DNA of 64,000 nt from Hyphomicrobium sp. (GTDB lineage Bacteria; Pseudomonadota; Alphaproteobacteria; Rhizobiales; Hyphomicrobiaceae). The stretch is taken from NCBI GenBank assembly GCA_021732485.1, contig JAKFUV010000008.1, positions 1-64,000 of the forward strand. The letters run 5' to 3'. Below are positions 44,248 to 54,400 of this stretch, one piece after another. The position numbers were made by a program, and so were the translations under genes. Position 1 is the stretch's first letter. Every line of letters starts with the position of its first letter. The notes beneath the pieces were generated by a model. The model made no database searches. It had not been told where the DNA came from and was given only the letters and a program-made list of their open reading frames with translations.

Positions 44248-46005
44248 ATGCGCTCAATCCGGCAGATCGGTTTAATTGTCGTCATGGCCCTGTCCGCCCT
44301 GGATGGCCGCGTGGCGCGTGCCGCAGAAGACGTACCCGTCATCTCGCGGGCGCAGGAGGCCGCAACCCATCTCGTTCGCGGTGAAGCAGCGCAAGCCGTC
44401 GAGGCCTTCACCGACGCACTCAAAGACACATCGCTCGCCAATGATCGCCGGGCAACGTTGCTGAACGACCGCGCCGTTGCCTACGGCCGCATGGGCCAGC
44501 CGAAGCTGGCGCTCAATGATTTCAATCAAGCCGTGCAGATGTTCGCCGAGTATCCCGCAGCCTACAACAATCGCGGCAATCTGCTGCTGTCGCTCGATGG
44601 TGTCGACGAAGCCATCAAGGATTTCGATCGCGCGATCGTGCTGGCGCCCGGGTATGCGGCGGCATTCTCCAATCGTGCCAGCGCGCAGATGCGCCGCGCG
44701 CGCTATCAGGACGCGATCCGGGATTATTCCAAAGCCATCAGTTTGATGCCGTACAGTGCCGCGCCGCTGTCCGGTCGCGGCGTCGCGTTTCTCGCCACCG
44801 GCAAACCGCATGCCGCCATCCGCGACTTCTCGCGCGCGGTTAATGCCGATGCCCGCTTCGCGTCCGCCTACCGCAATCGCGCCGAAGCTCGTGTTGCCGT
44901 TGGTCAAAAAGCCGAGGCCATTGAAGACTTGTCGAGGGCGTTGGCCTTTGACGCCAGCAACGCCGAAATTTATGTCGTGCGCGGCTATGCCTATCTCGCC
45001 GACGCGAATACCGCCTCGGCAATCAAGGATTTCAGTCGTGCCATTGAGCTTGACGGCAAGCTCGCCGCAGCTTTTCAGGGACGCGGTCTCGCTAACAGTC
45101 TCGCCGAGGCGTACGAGGAAGCCTACAGCGATCTCAATCGCGCCATCGAGCTTGATCCACGATCGCCGGTATCGTTCGCCTATCGGGCCTACGTTTATAA
45201 ACAAACAGGTCAGCCCGACATCGGCGCAAAAGACATCGAAACCGCGATCAAACTCGACCCCAACAATGCCGAGACCGCTTGGGCGCGGGGTGAAATCGCC
45301 GAAGCGCGCGGCCAAGCCGATACGGCGGTCGAGGATTTCCGCAAAGTGCTGCTGCTCAAGCCCGGCTGGCGACTGGCCTCCGACGCGCTGCTGCGGCTCG
45401 GCGCGGGTGCCGACATCAGCGATGATCGTGAAATGCCCGGCCTCGGCTTTGAAAACTGGCGGGTCGTCGTGCGCGCTAACGCCTACTTCGCGATCAGCGA
45501 CATGCACCCAAAATTACGCGTGCCCCTTGAAATGATGGGCGAAGGCAAACCGCAGCTCGTGGCTTTTGAACTCAAACCGCCGCCCCACAAAGGCTATGGC
45601 GTGTTGCGCTATTCTGGCGGCATTGTCGTCAGCGCAGCGGGGCCTGAAATCACGGAACTGGTTGCCATCCTCGATCTCGATGCGGGCACGGTGATCAGCA
45701 TTCAACCGCATCGCCAAGGGGCGCGCGTTGCCACCTGGACCTGGGACGATGATCGCGTCCAAATCGCCAGCATCGATGGCGTCACCGATGAGTTTCAATT
45801 GCGCGCCACGGCCGCTGAGCCGGTGCCGGTTGCAGCTGGCGCGTATCGAAAAGGCGACGGTCAGCGGGCGCCGAAAAGTAGTGCCTGGGCACCGTGGGAT
45901 CAGGCTCCCGGCAGTGTTGGCGGACAGCGATCCGAAACGCGGCAAGCCCGCAGTGGATCGCGACAGAAGCCTAAAACGCTGTTCGAGCTGCTTTTTAACA
46001 ACTAG
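44248..46005 (+). CDS. Exported TPR-repeat protein
   Basis: 585 residues. A signal peptide (MRSIRQIGLIVVMALSALDGRVARA, cleaved near residue 25) indicates periplasmic location. About ten tetratricopeptide repeats run from residue 35 to 390, with the A-x-x-x-F-x-x-A, Y-N-N-R-G and A-I-x-x-F-x-R-A-I patterns (for example AYNNRGNLLLSLDGVDEAIKDFDRAI). A C-terminal domain of about 190 residues is beta-rich and ends in a Ser/Arg/Gly-rich linker plus TLFELLFNN, function unknown. It probably acts as a scaffold. Confidence 0.9.
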   Translation: MRSIRQIGLIVVMALSALDGRVARAAEDVPVISRAQEAATHLVRGEAAQAVEAFTDALKDTSLANDRRATLLNDRAVAYGRMGQPKLALNDFNQAVQMFAEYPAAYNNRGNLLLSLDGVDEAIKDFDRAIVLAPGYAAAFSNRASAQMRRARYQDAIRDYSKAISLMPYSAAPLSGRGVAFLATGKPHAAIRDFSRAVNADARFASAYRNRAEARVAVGQKAEAIEDLSRALAFDASNAEIYVVRGYAYLADANTASAIKDFSRAIELDGKLAAAFQGRGLANSLAEAYEEAYSDLNRAIELDPRSPVSFAYRAYVYKQTGQPDIGAKDIETAIKLDPNNAETAWARGEIAEARGQADTAVEDFRKVLLLKPGWRLASDALLRLGAGADISDDREMPGLGFENWRVVVRANAYFAISDMHPKLRVPLEMMGEGKPQLVAFELKPPPHKGYGVLRYSGGIVVSAAGPEITELVAILDLDAGTVISIQPHRQGARVATWTWDDDRVQIASIDGVTDEFQLRATAAEPVPVAAGAYRKGDGQRAPKSSAWAPWDQAPGSVGGQRSETRQARSGSRQKPKTLFELLFNN

Positions 46006-46182
46006 TTGGGAACCGCAGTCGATCGCCAACGTTGCGTGCCGTCGGCATCCCGGTTGACCAGTGATCTAGAGTTTGACTCACGGCGTTTCTTTCGACAATG
46101 CGATGGTTCGCGCCGCAGCCGGAAGGCGCAAGCCTATCCCACCCTGGTCACGCGCGGGCCGTCGCAGTAAATCGGAAAGCCC

Positions 46183-47643
46183 ATGACGTTAAAACCTGTG
46201 CTTATCTGGTTCCGCGATGATTTGCGGCTCAACGATCATCGCGCGCTGGCTGCTGCCGTCGAGACCGGCGCTCCGCTCATTCCCGTCTTCGTTTTCGACG
46301 ACGCCACACCACAGCGGTGGGCAATGGGCGCTGCTTCGCGCTGGTGGCTCGCTCACAGTCTTGCCGCGCTGTCGCAGGACATCGAAGCGCGCGGCGGCAA
46401 ACTCATTTTGCGGCGCGGTGCCGTCATCGAGGTTTTGCCAGACTTGGTCGAGCAGACCGGCGCGACGGCGGTTTACTTCTCGCGCGGCTATGAGCCCCAA
46501 AGCGTTGCGAGCGAAAACGCATTGAAGTCCGTCTTCGATCAGGCAGGTGTCGGCTTCAAGCGCTTCGCTGGCCGGCTGTTACGCGAGCCTGAAGACATTC
46601 GCACCAAGACCGGCGACGTCTATAAAGTCTACACTCCGTTCTGGAGGGCGCTGTCGGCTGGCTACGCCCCGCCTCCGCCGATCAAGGCTCCGCGCCAACT
46701 TACATCGCCAACCAAATATCCCAAGAGCGACAGGCTTGCCGATTGGCCGCTGATCCCAACGAAACCCGATTGGTCGAAAGGCTTCTCGCCGCTCTGGCAA
46801 CCGGGCGAAGCCGGCGCTCGCATCGCACTCGACACGTTTTTGAAATCTGCACTCAAACGGTATACGGACGATCGCAATCGTCCCGACGTGCGTGGCACAT
46901 CGCGATTGTCACCGCATCTGCACTTTGGCGAGCTTACTCCGGCGGCATGTTGGCGGGCTGCCGTCGATATCGCCGCGCGTACGCCTGGCTCCGATCAAGG
47001 GCTGGAAACATTTCTCAAAGAACTCGTGTGGCGGGAATTTTCCTACACGCTGCTGTTCCACTGGCCGGATCTGCCGGAGACGCCGTTCAAAAAGAGCTTC
47101 AGTGCATTTCCGTGGGACGGCAACGCCAAGCATTTAAAGGCTTGGCAGCGCGGCCAAACAGGCTACCCGATCGTCGATGCCGGAATGCGTGAGTTGTGGG
47201 CCACCGGGTACATGCACAATCGCGTCCGCATGATCGTGGCGTCATTTTTGATCAAGCATCTTTTGATTTCCTGGCAGCAGGGCGAAGCTTGGTTTTGGGA
47301 TACTTTGCTGGATGCCGACCTCGCCAGCAATTCGGCGAGCTGGCAATGGGTCGCGGGCTCTGGTGCTGATGCAGCGCCTTACTTCCGGATTTTTAATCCG
47401 GTGACGCAAGGCGAGAAATTTGATCCCGATGGCATCTATGTCCGCACCTGGGTTCCCGAATTGAAAGGGCTACCCAATTCACTGATCCACGCGCCGTGGA
47501 CGGCGCCGCCGCTGATCTTGATGGAAGCGGGAATAACGCTCGGCAAAACCTATCCCAAGCCCATCGTCGATCACGCCGCCGCTCGCGTCCGCGCGCTGGC
47601 GGCCTACGATGTGGTCAAGTCGGCAGCAAAATCCGATGCCTGA
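46183..47643 (+). CDS. phrB: Deoxyribodipyrimidine photolyase
   Basis: A 486-residue light-dependent DNA repair enzyme that splits UV-induced cyclobutane pyrimidine dimers. The N-terminal antenna domain starts LIWFRDDLRLNDHRAL. The FAD-binding domain contains LVWREFSYTLLFHWPDLPE, YPIVDAGMRELWATGYMHNRVRMIVASFL, WFWDTLLDADLASNSASWQWVAGSGADAAPYFRIFNPV and the Trp chain used in photoreduction. The length and motifs fit class I CPD photolyases rather than cryptochromes, though function is not settled by sequence alone. Confidence 0.95.
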   Translation: MTLKPVLIWFRDDLRLNDHRALAAAVETGAPLIPVFVFDDATPQRWAMGAASRWWLAHSLAALSQDIEARGGKLILRRGAVIEVLPDLVEQTGATAVYFSRGYEPQSVASENALKSVFDQAGVGFKRFAGRLLREPEDIRTKTGDVYKVYTPFWRALSAGYAPPPPIKAPRQLTSPTKYPKSDRLADWPLIPTKPDWSKGFSPLWQPGEAGARIALDTFLKSALKRYTDDRNRPDVRGTSRLSPHLHFGELTPAACWRAAVDIAARTPGSDQGLETFLKELVWREFSYTLLFHWPDLPETPFKKSFSAFPWDGNAKHLKAWQRGQTGYPIVDAGMRELWATGYMHNRVRMIVASFLIKHLLISWQQGEAWFWDTLLDADLASNSASWQWVAGSGADAAPYFRIFNPVTQGEKFDPDGIYVRTWVPELKGLPNSLIHAPWTAPPLILMEAGITLGKTYPKPIVDHAAARVRALAAYDVVKSAAKSDA

Positions 47644-47754
47644 TTTGGCAACGCTCAACGGACAGCTGTTGGCCGTCGAGGTTTTCACTCCGCGCTAATC
47701 CTGTCCGCCCGCGACTCACATATCGCCAGTGAATTGCGGCCGGTTCGCATTGCG

Positions 47755-47782
47755 TTGACGAACTGCGCCTGGAGCATAACTA
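47755..47782 (+). promoter_or_regulatory. Candidate sigma-70 promoter upstream of the L,D-transpeptidase
   Basis: TTGACG (47755-47760) and TAACTA (47777-47782) are separated by 16 bases. Transcription from here would leave a leader of about 145 bases before the ATG at 47934. The match is by eye. Confidence 0.35.
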
Positions 47783-47870
47783 AAATTCAATTGCAGCTTC
47801 CGTTTTGTAAGGGCAATCGCGAGTGTGCCTTGAGAGCGACTGCGCTGAAAAATCGCCTCTGCTCTTAACC

Positions 47871-47903
47871 GTTCGGCATTGTTCGGCATATTATCGTTCG
47901 GCA
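47871..47903. repeat. Triple GTTCGGCA direct repeat upstream of the L,D-transpeptidase
   Basis: GTTCGGCA occurs at 47871, 47881 and 47896, each followed by an A/T-rich step (TT, TATTAT, CATT), between the candidate promoter and the start codon. It may be a binding-site cluster, or chance. Confidence 0.4.
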
Positions 47904-47933
47904 CATTCCAGTTTGCGTTGTGAGGAGCCGGTC

Positions 47934-48881
47934 ATGTTGCTTTGGCGTCTTTTGGTCATCGTCGGCCTCGTTTTTTGTTCGTCGGGCCCGCTGCTGGCGC
48001 AGACCGCCCAGGCACCAGAGACGGCACCAGTAACAGCACCAGCGACAGCACCTCCGCTCGTCCAGGCCGTTGTTGCAACAGCCTCACCGACAGAGTTCGA
48101 GCCGGGCACAGGCGCGCCGTCAGGTGTTGACCCGGCGCCTGTGCCAACGCCTTCAACGGCCGTGACGGCTCAACCGCCCGTTGCCGGCGCGGCGCCAGCC
48201 GACAAGCCAGTGGCGCCAGCGCCCGCAGCGCCGCTACCGGTGCCGACGCTCACCGTTTCGATCGATCTCGGCTCGCAGACGATGCAGGTCTCCGAAAACG
48301 GATCGTCGCGCTACAGCTGGCCGATCTCGTCGGGCACGGCACAGTTTCCAACCCCGCGCGGCACCTTCCGCGGGCAGTGGATGGCCAAGATGTGGTACTC
48401 GCGCAAGTACGACAACGCCCCCATGCCGCATGCCGTTTTCATCAATGGCGGCGTTGCTATCCACGCGACCTATCACACCGCTGCGCTCGGCTCGCCAGCC
48501 TCACACGGCTGCATCCGGCTATCGCCTGGAAACGCCAAGACGTTCTACAATCTGGTGCAGCGGCACGGCTTGAAATCGACGCGCGTCGCCGTGCACGGCA
48601 CACCGAAATGGCGCGCGCCCGCCGTCGCGAGCCGCCAATCGCAGAAGTGGGCTGCGTATGCCGCGAACTCGGACAGCGGCAACTTTTGGGGCTGGACCAA
48701 CTCGGCCTACGACACGCCGTATGGCTATGAGCCGCGCGTGAAAAAACGCAAGCCCTACGCTCAGAAAGTCCGCCCGAGCTATTACGGGTCGCAGCAGCCG
48801 CCGCGCATCATCTATCGGAATGGTCAGCGCTATGTGTACGTGCAGCGCCGCCCGTCACCGTATTACTACAACGGCTATTGA
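47934..48881 (+). CDS. L,D-transpeptidase (YkuD domain)
   Basis: 315 residues. A signal peptide (MLLWRLLVIVGLVFCSSGPLLAQ) is followed by about 75 residues of Pro/Ala/Thr-rich linker, then a YkuD catalytic domain (residues about 104-215). The active site is HGCIR with His191, Cys193 and Arg195, preceded by the ATYHT substrate-side His. Such enzymes make 3-3 peptidoglycan cross-links or attach outer-membrane proteins to peptidoglycan. The C-terminal tail is rich in Lys, Arg and Tyr (ending YYYNGY). The ATG at 47934 has GAGGAG upstream and opens the signal peptide. Confidence 0.93.
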   Translation: MLLWRLLVIVGLVFCSSGPLLAQTAQAPETAPVTAPATAPPLVQAVVATASPTEFEPGTGAPSGVDPAPVPTPSTAVTAQPPVAGAAPADKPVAPAPAAPLPVPTLTVSIDLGSQTMQVSENGSSRYSWPISSGTAQFPTPRGTFRGQWMAKMWYSRKYDNAPMPHAVFINGGVAIHATYHTAALGSPASHGCIRLSPGNAKTFYNLVQRHGLKSTRVAVHGTPKWRAPAVASRQSQKWAAYAANSDSGNFWGWTNSAYDTPYGYEPRVKKRKPYAQKVRPSYYGSQQPPRIIYRNGQRYVYVQRRPSPYYYNGY

Positions 48882-48928
48882 GGCAGCGCATCGCGGCTCA
48901 ACCTTTTCCGGCGATCTACGCATCGTGA

Positions 48929-48957
48929 GGCCCGGCCGTGATGCCGGGCCGCTTTTG
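48929..48957 (+). terminator. Rho-independent terminator, probably bidirectional
   Basis: GGCCCGGC-CGTGAT-GCCGGGCC (48929-48950) followed by GCTTTTG. It lies 48 bases after the L,D-transpeptidase stop and ends three bases before the convergent EipA-like gene's stop, so it can serve both directions, though the T-run is short. Confidence 0.7.
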
Positions 48958-48959
48958 TG

Positions 48960-50198
48960 TCAGAACGGGTTCCAGGTCGGGCGATCGGTGAATCGCACAT
49001 AGCCGAGGCTTGCTCCAACGCGCAGCCCGAGCCCCGAGCGGATCGGCGCCATGATGACCTCGCCACCCTTAAGCAGGGTAACGCCGACACCGCCGACGAA
49101 ATACGCCGAGCCATCAATGCCGCTGAAGCTGCGATACAGTGCCGAAGGCTCGCGTAGCCGATAGATCAGAAACATCGTCCGCGATCCCGACGCTCCAAAG
49201 TCAGTGCCGACCGATGGACCATGCCAATAGACCGGCCGTGTGCCCGGCTGATTGCGCATGTAGAGCGTGCCTTGCCCAAATCGCAGCCCGGCGAGAAATG
49301 CGCCGCCGCCCTCCGAGCCCAAAACGTAGGCTGTCGGCCGCCCCGACGTTTTGAAAGCGTGCTCGATGACGCTTGCGAGGCTGGTCGAAACCGTGCCGAA
49401 AAATCCGCGCGTGGCTTCTCGAATTTCGTCGACCGTGAAGCCATCTTCGGACGTTGCTGAAACCGCGCCACTATCGACCGAAACCGGCGGCAGCGTTGCA
49501 ACCTCCTGATCAGCCGGCGCTTGGTAGGCATCGTTGGTTTGGGTTTTAGGCGTCCACTTCGATGCGGCAGCGCTGCCCGGTGCGGGGGCGGCCGACTTGT
49601 CCTTGGGCGCGGGCTTGTCTTGCGCATTATTTGGCGCATTGCGCGCAGCCTTCGGCACATCGTCGGCTTTTGCAATCGTGCGAGGCGTTGGCGCGGCGGC
49701 GGCATCTTTTGCCGGCGGGAGCGCATTCGCCTTCGGCGGCGCGGGCGCCGCTGCGGTCTGTTCAGCGATTTTGCTGTCGAGACGCGCCAGCATGTAATCG
49801 GATTTGGCCTTCATCACCGACAGCAGTTCGCCGGTGGCGGTTTTGATGGCGTCGAGTTTTCCACAGTCGACCGTTGCCGCGTCGCCGTTCCGTCCTAGCC
49901 CGTCCACCTTCAACAGCAAGGCCGCGCTCTTCTCGTCGAGATCGTCGAGCGTCGCGTCCTTGATGGCATCGAGCGCCGCATCCTCCGGCTCTTCCGCCGG
50001 CATCTTGGTCGCGTTGGCGTACGCGCGCATGCGTGCCCGCAATTCCGGCTGCATCTTGACGCTGAAGTCTCGCAGACTGGCACCAGATTGATCGACGGCG
50101 CGCGCAAGCTCACCCGGCGTGCAGGTCGCAGCCGCCGCCGATGTCGCGGCAGTGATGGCGATCAGAACGGCTAAGCCAAATCTCAGCGCGGGTGTCAT
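48960..50198 (-). CDS. EipA-like envelope protein (DUF1134) with an extended N-terminus
   Basis: 412 residues. A signal peptide (MTPALRFGLAVLIAITAATSAAAA) begins at the ATG at 50198, with GGGAG seven bases upstream. Residues about 25-130 are helical with two cysteines (TCTPGEL, VDCGKL). A Pro/Ala/Lys-rich linker of about 100 residues follows. The C-terminal 160 residues are a DUF1134 domain: GFFGTVSTSLASVIEHAFKTSGRPTAYVLGSEGGGAFLAGLRFG and IRSGLGLRVGASLGYVRFTDRPTWNPF. EipA of Brucella, of this family, protects the envelope against stress. Here a family domain of unusual architecture lies on a longer N-terminus. Confidence 0.88.
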   Translation of the reverse strand: MTPALRFGLAVLIAITAATSAAAATCTPGELARAVDQSGASLRDFSVKMQPELRARMRAYANATKMPAEEPEDAALDAIKDATLDDLDEKSAALLLKVDGLGRNGDAATVDCGKLDAIKTATGELLSVMKAKSDYMLARLDSKIAEQTAAAPAPPKANALPPAKDAAAAPTPRTIAKADDVPKAARNAPNNAQDKPAPKDKSAAPAPGSAAASKWTPKTQTNDAYQAPADQEVATLPPVSVDSGAVSATSEDGFTVDEIREATRGFFGTVSTSLASVIEHAFKTSGRPTAYVLGSEGGGAFLAGLRFGQGTLYMRNQPGTRPVYWHGPSVGTDFGASGSRTMFLIYRLREPSALYRSFSGIDGSAYFVGGVGVTLLKGGEVIMAPIRSGLGLRVGASLGYVRFTDRPTWNPF

Positions 50199-50278
50199 CA
50201 CCAGTCTCCCAACGTCGGTCCGACGGACGCACAACGCGCGAGCGCCGTTCCTGACTTAAATCGTCCCATACAAGAGCG

Positions 50279-50689
50279 TCATGTCAGCGGCGGCACTTTA
50301 GCGGCCAGACGTGCCATAAATCGCGGTGTGTCCACAACAATGCGCGTATGCGTACCCGCTCCAATGGGATCGAAGCCGTCATGGGCGGACACGCGGAAGG
50401 TTAATTTGCGCCCAGCAATTGCGACGAGCGTCGCGTCGGCGGTTACCGTCAGTCCTTTTGGCGTTGGCGCCGTGTGGGCGACATCTAGGTGGGTGCCGAG
50501 GCTTTGGAAACCCTCCGGCAAGAGCTTTTCGATGCAGTCGACGCTGGCCGCCTCCAACAGAGCGATCAGCATCGGGCTGGCGAACACCGGCGCGACGCCG
50601 CTGCCGACCGAGGTCGCGAGCTGAGCGTCGCCGACACGAACCTCGGCCCGGCCGACGAGCCCTGTGTGAAGTTTCGACAAATCGGCCAT
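50279..50689 (-). CDS. Thioesterase, fluoroacetyl-CoA thioesterase-like hotdog
   Basis: 136 residues from the ATG at 50689. The hotdog pattern (VASGVAPVFASPMLIALLEAASVDCIE and GFQSLGTHLDVAHTAPTPKGLTVTADATLVAIAGRKLTFRVSAHD) is the one seen in FlK-type thioesterases and other one-domain acyl-CoA thioesterases. The Thr, Glu and His residues of the FlK triad are present in similar positions (SP..., EAAS, HTAPTP). Substrate unknown. GAGGAG precedes the start. Confidence 0.85.
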   Translation of the reverse strand: MADLSKLHTGLVGRAEVRVGDAQLATSVGSGVAPVFASPMLIALLEAASVDCIEKLLPEGFQSLGTHLDVAHTAPTPKGLTVTADATLVAIAGRKLTFRVSAHDGFDPIGAGTHTRIVVDTPRFMARLAAKVPPLT

Positions 50690-51457
50690 GATGCGGCGTT
50701 TCTCCTCGCAGCCTGTGCGGCCGCCGCTCACGCGCTATCGGCCTTGGCGTATTGACGCAAGGCTTACCTCGACGCGAGCGGATTTCGAGGGGGTTCTCAC
50801 CTTAGGCACGGTGAGGTGCTGCCGGGTCTTTTATGTTTGTTTCTGCATCGGGCGCCCCGAGTGCAATGTTGGCGCCGTCGGCTGTTGGCGCAACGCGGCG
50901 AAAAGCGGTTGCCGTCGTTTTTGCCTAGCTGCAATTCAAATGCCCCAGTGCAACTCCGCCAACAGATCGAGCATGGACGCAGGCAGCGGTTCGCGAGACA
51001 CTGACAGCACGAGGTAGCGGTTGAGGTCCATCATTGCCGTTAATCCTCTTCTGGTGCGACGACCGCCGTGTAACGTCGGACAACGCTGAGCGTTCCCGCG
51101 TTGCAGCACACGCCCACTGCTATGCCGACCCCTCTAACGTTTAAAGGATCAGAGGCAAGCTCAAGATCCTGTTAGAAAAACCATCGAACCGTAGCGAATT
51201 TTCTTGCGATCGACCGCATGTTGCAGATTGAGCACAATTAGATGGCGAAAGTTTTTGACCAATGTTCGCTCACATTTTCGTCATTGCGTACCGCGCCACC
51301 ACACGTCACAAAAAATGGTGTGGGTAACTGGTTAAGCGTCAATTTTCGCTTGACGGAAGAAATAAAACTAATCGGCGTTCAATTCGGAATGCGATTCGAA
51401 CGCCAAACAGAACCCACAGTGTGACGTGTTGCGTGTCGTGCGTAGTGGGGGTGCGTT
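50690..51457. other. Long gene-free leader upstream of the adhesin gene
   Basis: About 770 bases without a convincing gene, the longest such stretch outside the repeat arrays. Its right half (51100-51457) is markedly AT-richer than its surroundings. It contains a 6+6 inverted repeat, CGTCAA-N7-TTGACG (51337-51355), which could be an operator. Small frames here lack coding-like codon bias. It should contain the promoter and control sites of the adhesin gene. Confidence 0.5.
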
Positions 51458-54400
51458 ATGGCGTTTTCGGGGAACGGCGTTCGGCAATTGACGAACGCGC
51501 TGGCGTCGACGGTCAGTCTGATTGCAATCATTTCAATATCACCTGAAGCCCGTGCGCAGGCGGTCTGCAGCGCAGGAAATGCGAGCGGTGGGGGCACCTC
51601 CACAGCATGCGGCATTAATGCTTCAGCTACATCGTCATATTCGACGGCGATTGGCTTTGCGGCGCTGGGGCTAAATTACGGCGCAACGGCCGTCGGCGCA
51701 GATGCGCAGGCCCGGACAAATTCAACCTCCATTGGTCAGGCCGCAGGCTACGCGTCCAACGCAACCGAAAGCACATTCGAGGGCAATTCCGCCGGCTATT
51801 TTGCGTCGGGCTCCTATAATAGCGCTGTTGGGTTCGTCGCCGGAGCCTATCAAAACGGCAGCTATAACAGCAGCGTTGGAGCCCTTGCGGGTTATGAGCG
51901 CGATGGAACCAATAACGTCGCCGTCGGCGCCTACGCTGGCAACTACGGCACCACGACCAACTCGATATCGATCGGCGCTTACGCCAACGCCGCGTTTTCG
52001 AATTCAACGGCCATCGGCGCCGGAGTCATCACTCAAGCTGTCGATGAAATGCGGTTTGGGACGGCAGCCAACGCCTACGTCTTGCCCGGCATCGCGTCTG
52101 GCGGCGGCACCAAGTACGTCACCGTCGACGCGACCGGAAAACTTGGCGTCGCCTCGGCCATCGGCACGGGATTTATCGACGGGCAAGGCGTCGGCACGGC
52201 ACCAGACGCAAGCGGCACAGCCTCGACGGCTGTTGGATTGAACTCACTCGCTCAAGGCGACAGCTCCACCGCTGTTGGAAATGGCGCGCAGGCGCTCTCA
52301 ACCGGCGCCGTGGCCATCGGGCAGGGCGCCGTCGCCGATGGCTCGACGGCGGTTGGCACAGGCTCTGCCGCGATCGGCGCGAACACCGCTGCTTTCGGCG
52401 TCAACGCACAGGCGGTCGGCGCAAACAACACGGCGCTCGGAGAGCAGTCGGTTGCTAATGTCGGAACCAATGCCACGGCTGTCGGCTCTGCCGCGCAGGC
52501 AACCGGCAACAATTCGTCTGCCTTCGGACAAGGCGCGGTGGCATCCGGCGACGGTGGTACCAGCGTCGGCAGCAACGCTCAGGCGACAGCGGCCCACACC
52601 GTCGCCATCGGTGATAGCTACACCGGCGGAGCTGAAGGCGCTGAGGCCACCACGGCTTTTTCAACCGCCGTCGGCTCGGATGCGAAAGCCACCGGCAGCG
52701 AATCCACAGCCTATGGCGCGGGCGCTGGTGCAACCAATACGGATGCGCTCGCGGTCGGTGTCCTATCGAATGCGTCCGGCGTCAGTTCAACTGCAGTCGG
52801 CATCCTGTCGCGTGCCACCAATACCGGCGCAACAGCGCTCGGCGGCGATATCGACGGGCCGGGCGCAGCCGTCGGAACAACGGCGTCAGGCGTGCAAGCG
52901 ACCGCCATTGGATCTGGCGCGCAGGCAACCGGGACGCGCGCGATTTCGATTGGCACCGACGGCAACGGCAGCACCCTCGGTGCGCAAGCGACAGCCACAG
53001 ATTCGATCGCTATCGGCACCGACGCTTCGGCGACCGGCAACGGCTCCATTGCGCAAGGTCTGAACGCCTCTGCGGGCGCTGACAACACCATCGCCATCGG
53101 CACCGGTGCAACGACGACAAACGCCACGGGCCCGAATGCGATTGCCATCGGCTTCGGCGCGAGCGCAACCGGGTCCGTCGCACTCGGCGCCGGCGCCACC
53201 GCAGCTAACGGCGGCACGGCCGTCGGCGACGCCACAACCGCCACCGGATTGAATTCGGGCGCGTTCGGAACCGGTGCGTCCGCGACCGGCAGTGGCTCAT
53301 CCGCAATCGGGACAGCTGCGCTTTCGACGGGCCTGGGCTCAACGAGCGTCGGCAGCAATGCCCAGGCGACGGCCAATCACACCGTCGCCATCGGCGACAG
53401 CTATCAGGGCGGTGTCGAAGGCGCGCAGGCCACGACCGAATTTTCAACGGCTGTCGGCTCGGACGCGAAAGCCACGGGGCAGGAATCTACCGCGTATGGT
53501 GCGGGCGCTGGCGCAACCAACACGGATGCGCTCGCTGTCGGCGTGCTGTCGAATGCGTCCGGCGTCAGTTCAACAGCCGTCGGCGTGTTGTCGAACGCCA
53601 CCAACATCGGAGCGACGGCCATAGGTGGCGATATCGATGGCCCCGGCGCGGCAGCCGGCACGACGGCGTCCGGCGTGCAGGCGACCGCTGTCGGCTCGGG
53701 CGCGCAAGCAACCGCCTCACTCGCAACGGCGCTGGGCGCTGGCGCAACGGCGACGAATTCCGGCTCGACCGCCATCGGCCAAGGTGCGCAAACGACGCAA
53801 AATAACCAAATCGTTCTGGGCAACGCGACGACCGGTTTTTATACGCTGACCGGCCTGCCCGCGATTGCAGGTGCAGCGGGCAATAGCTTGGTCACGCACG
53901 ACGCTCAGGGAAATGTTCAAAGTTCGTTGGTGACGATCAGCGGCGTTGGCGGTACCGGCATCACAGCACCGGGCGTCATTCAAGGCGGAACATTGAGCGA
54001 TGGAGCCGGCACGACAATCACGGGCGGTGTCGTTACGACCAACGATGTGCAATCCGGAACTGGAAACTTCAGCGGTCTACTGAGTGCGGGCGCGGGACTT
54101 GCTGTTACCGGCAACACCACGACCGACACGCTAACGGTCGCCGGGGCGACAACGCTCGGCGGCCTGACCTCCAGCAACGGCATCACTAATACCGGCGCTG
54201 TCACAACGGACACGTTGACGGTCAACGGTGCGACGACGCTTTCGGGCTTGGTGTCCACCAACGGCATCGCTAACACGGGCGCCATCACGACCGACACGCT
54301 GACGACGACCGGCGCGGCAACCATCGGAGGGCTAGCAAGCCTGAATTCCGGTGTCGTCGTCACCGGCAATACGACGACGGACACGTTGACGGTCAACGGC

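Noticed and set aside
50688..51424. Small frames in the leader of the adhesin gene
   Set aside because: They are rich in Cys, Arg and Ser or in AT-rich codons, have no start signals, and do not show the local third-position GC bias.
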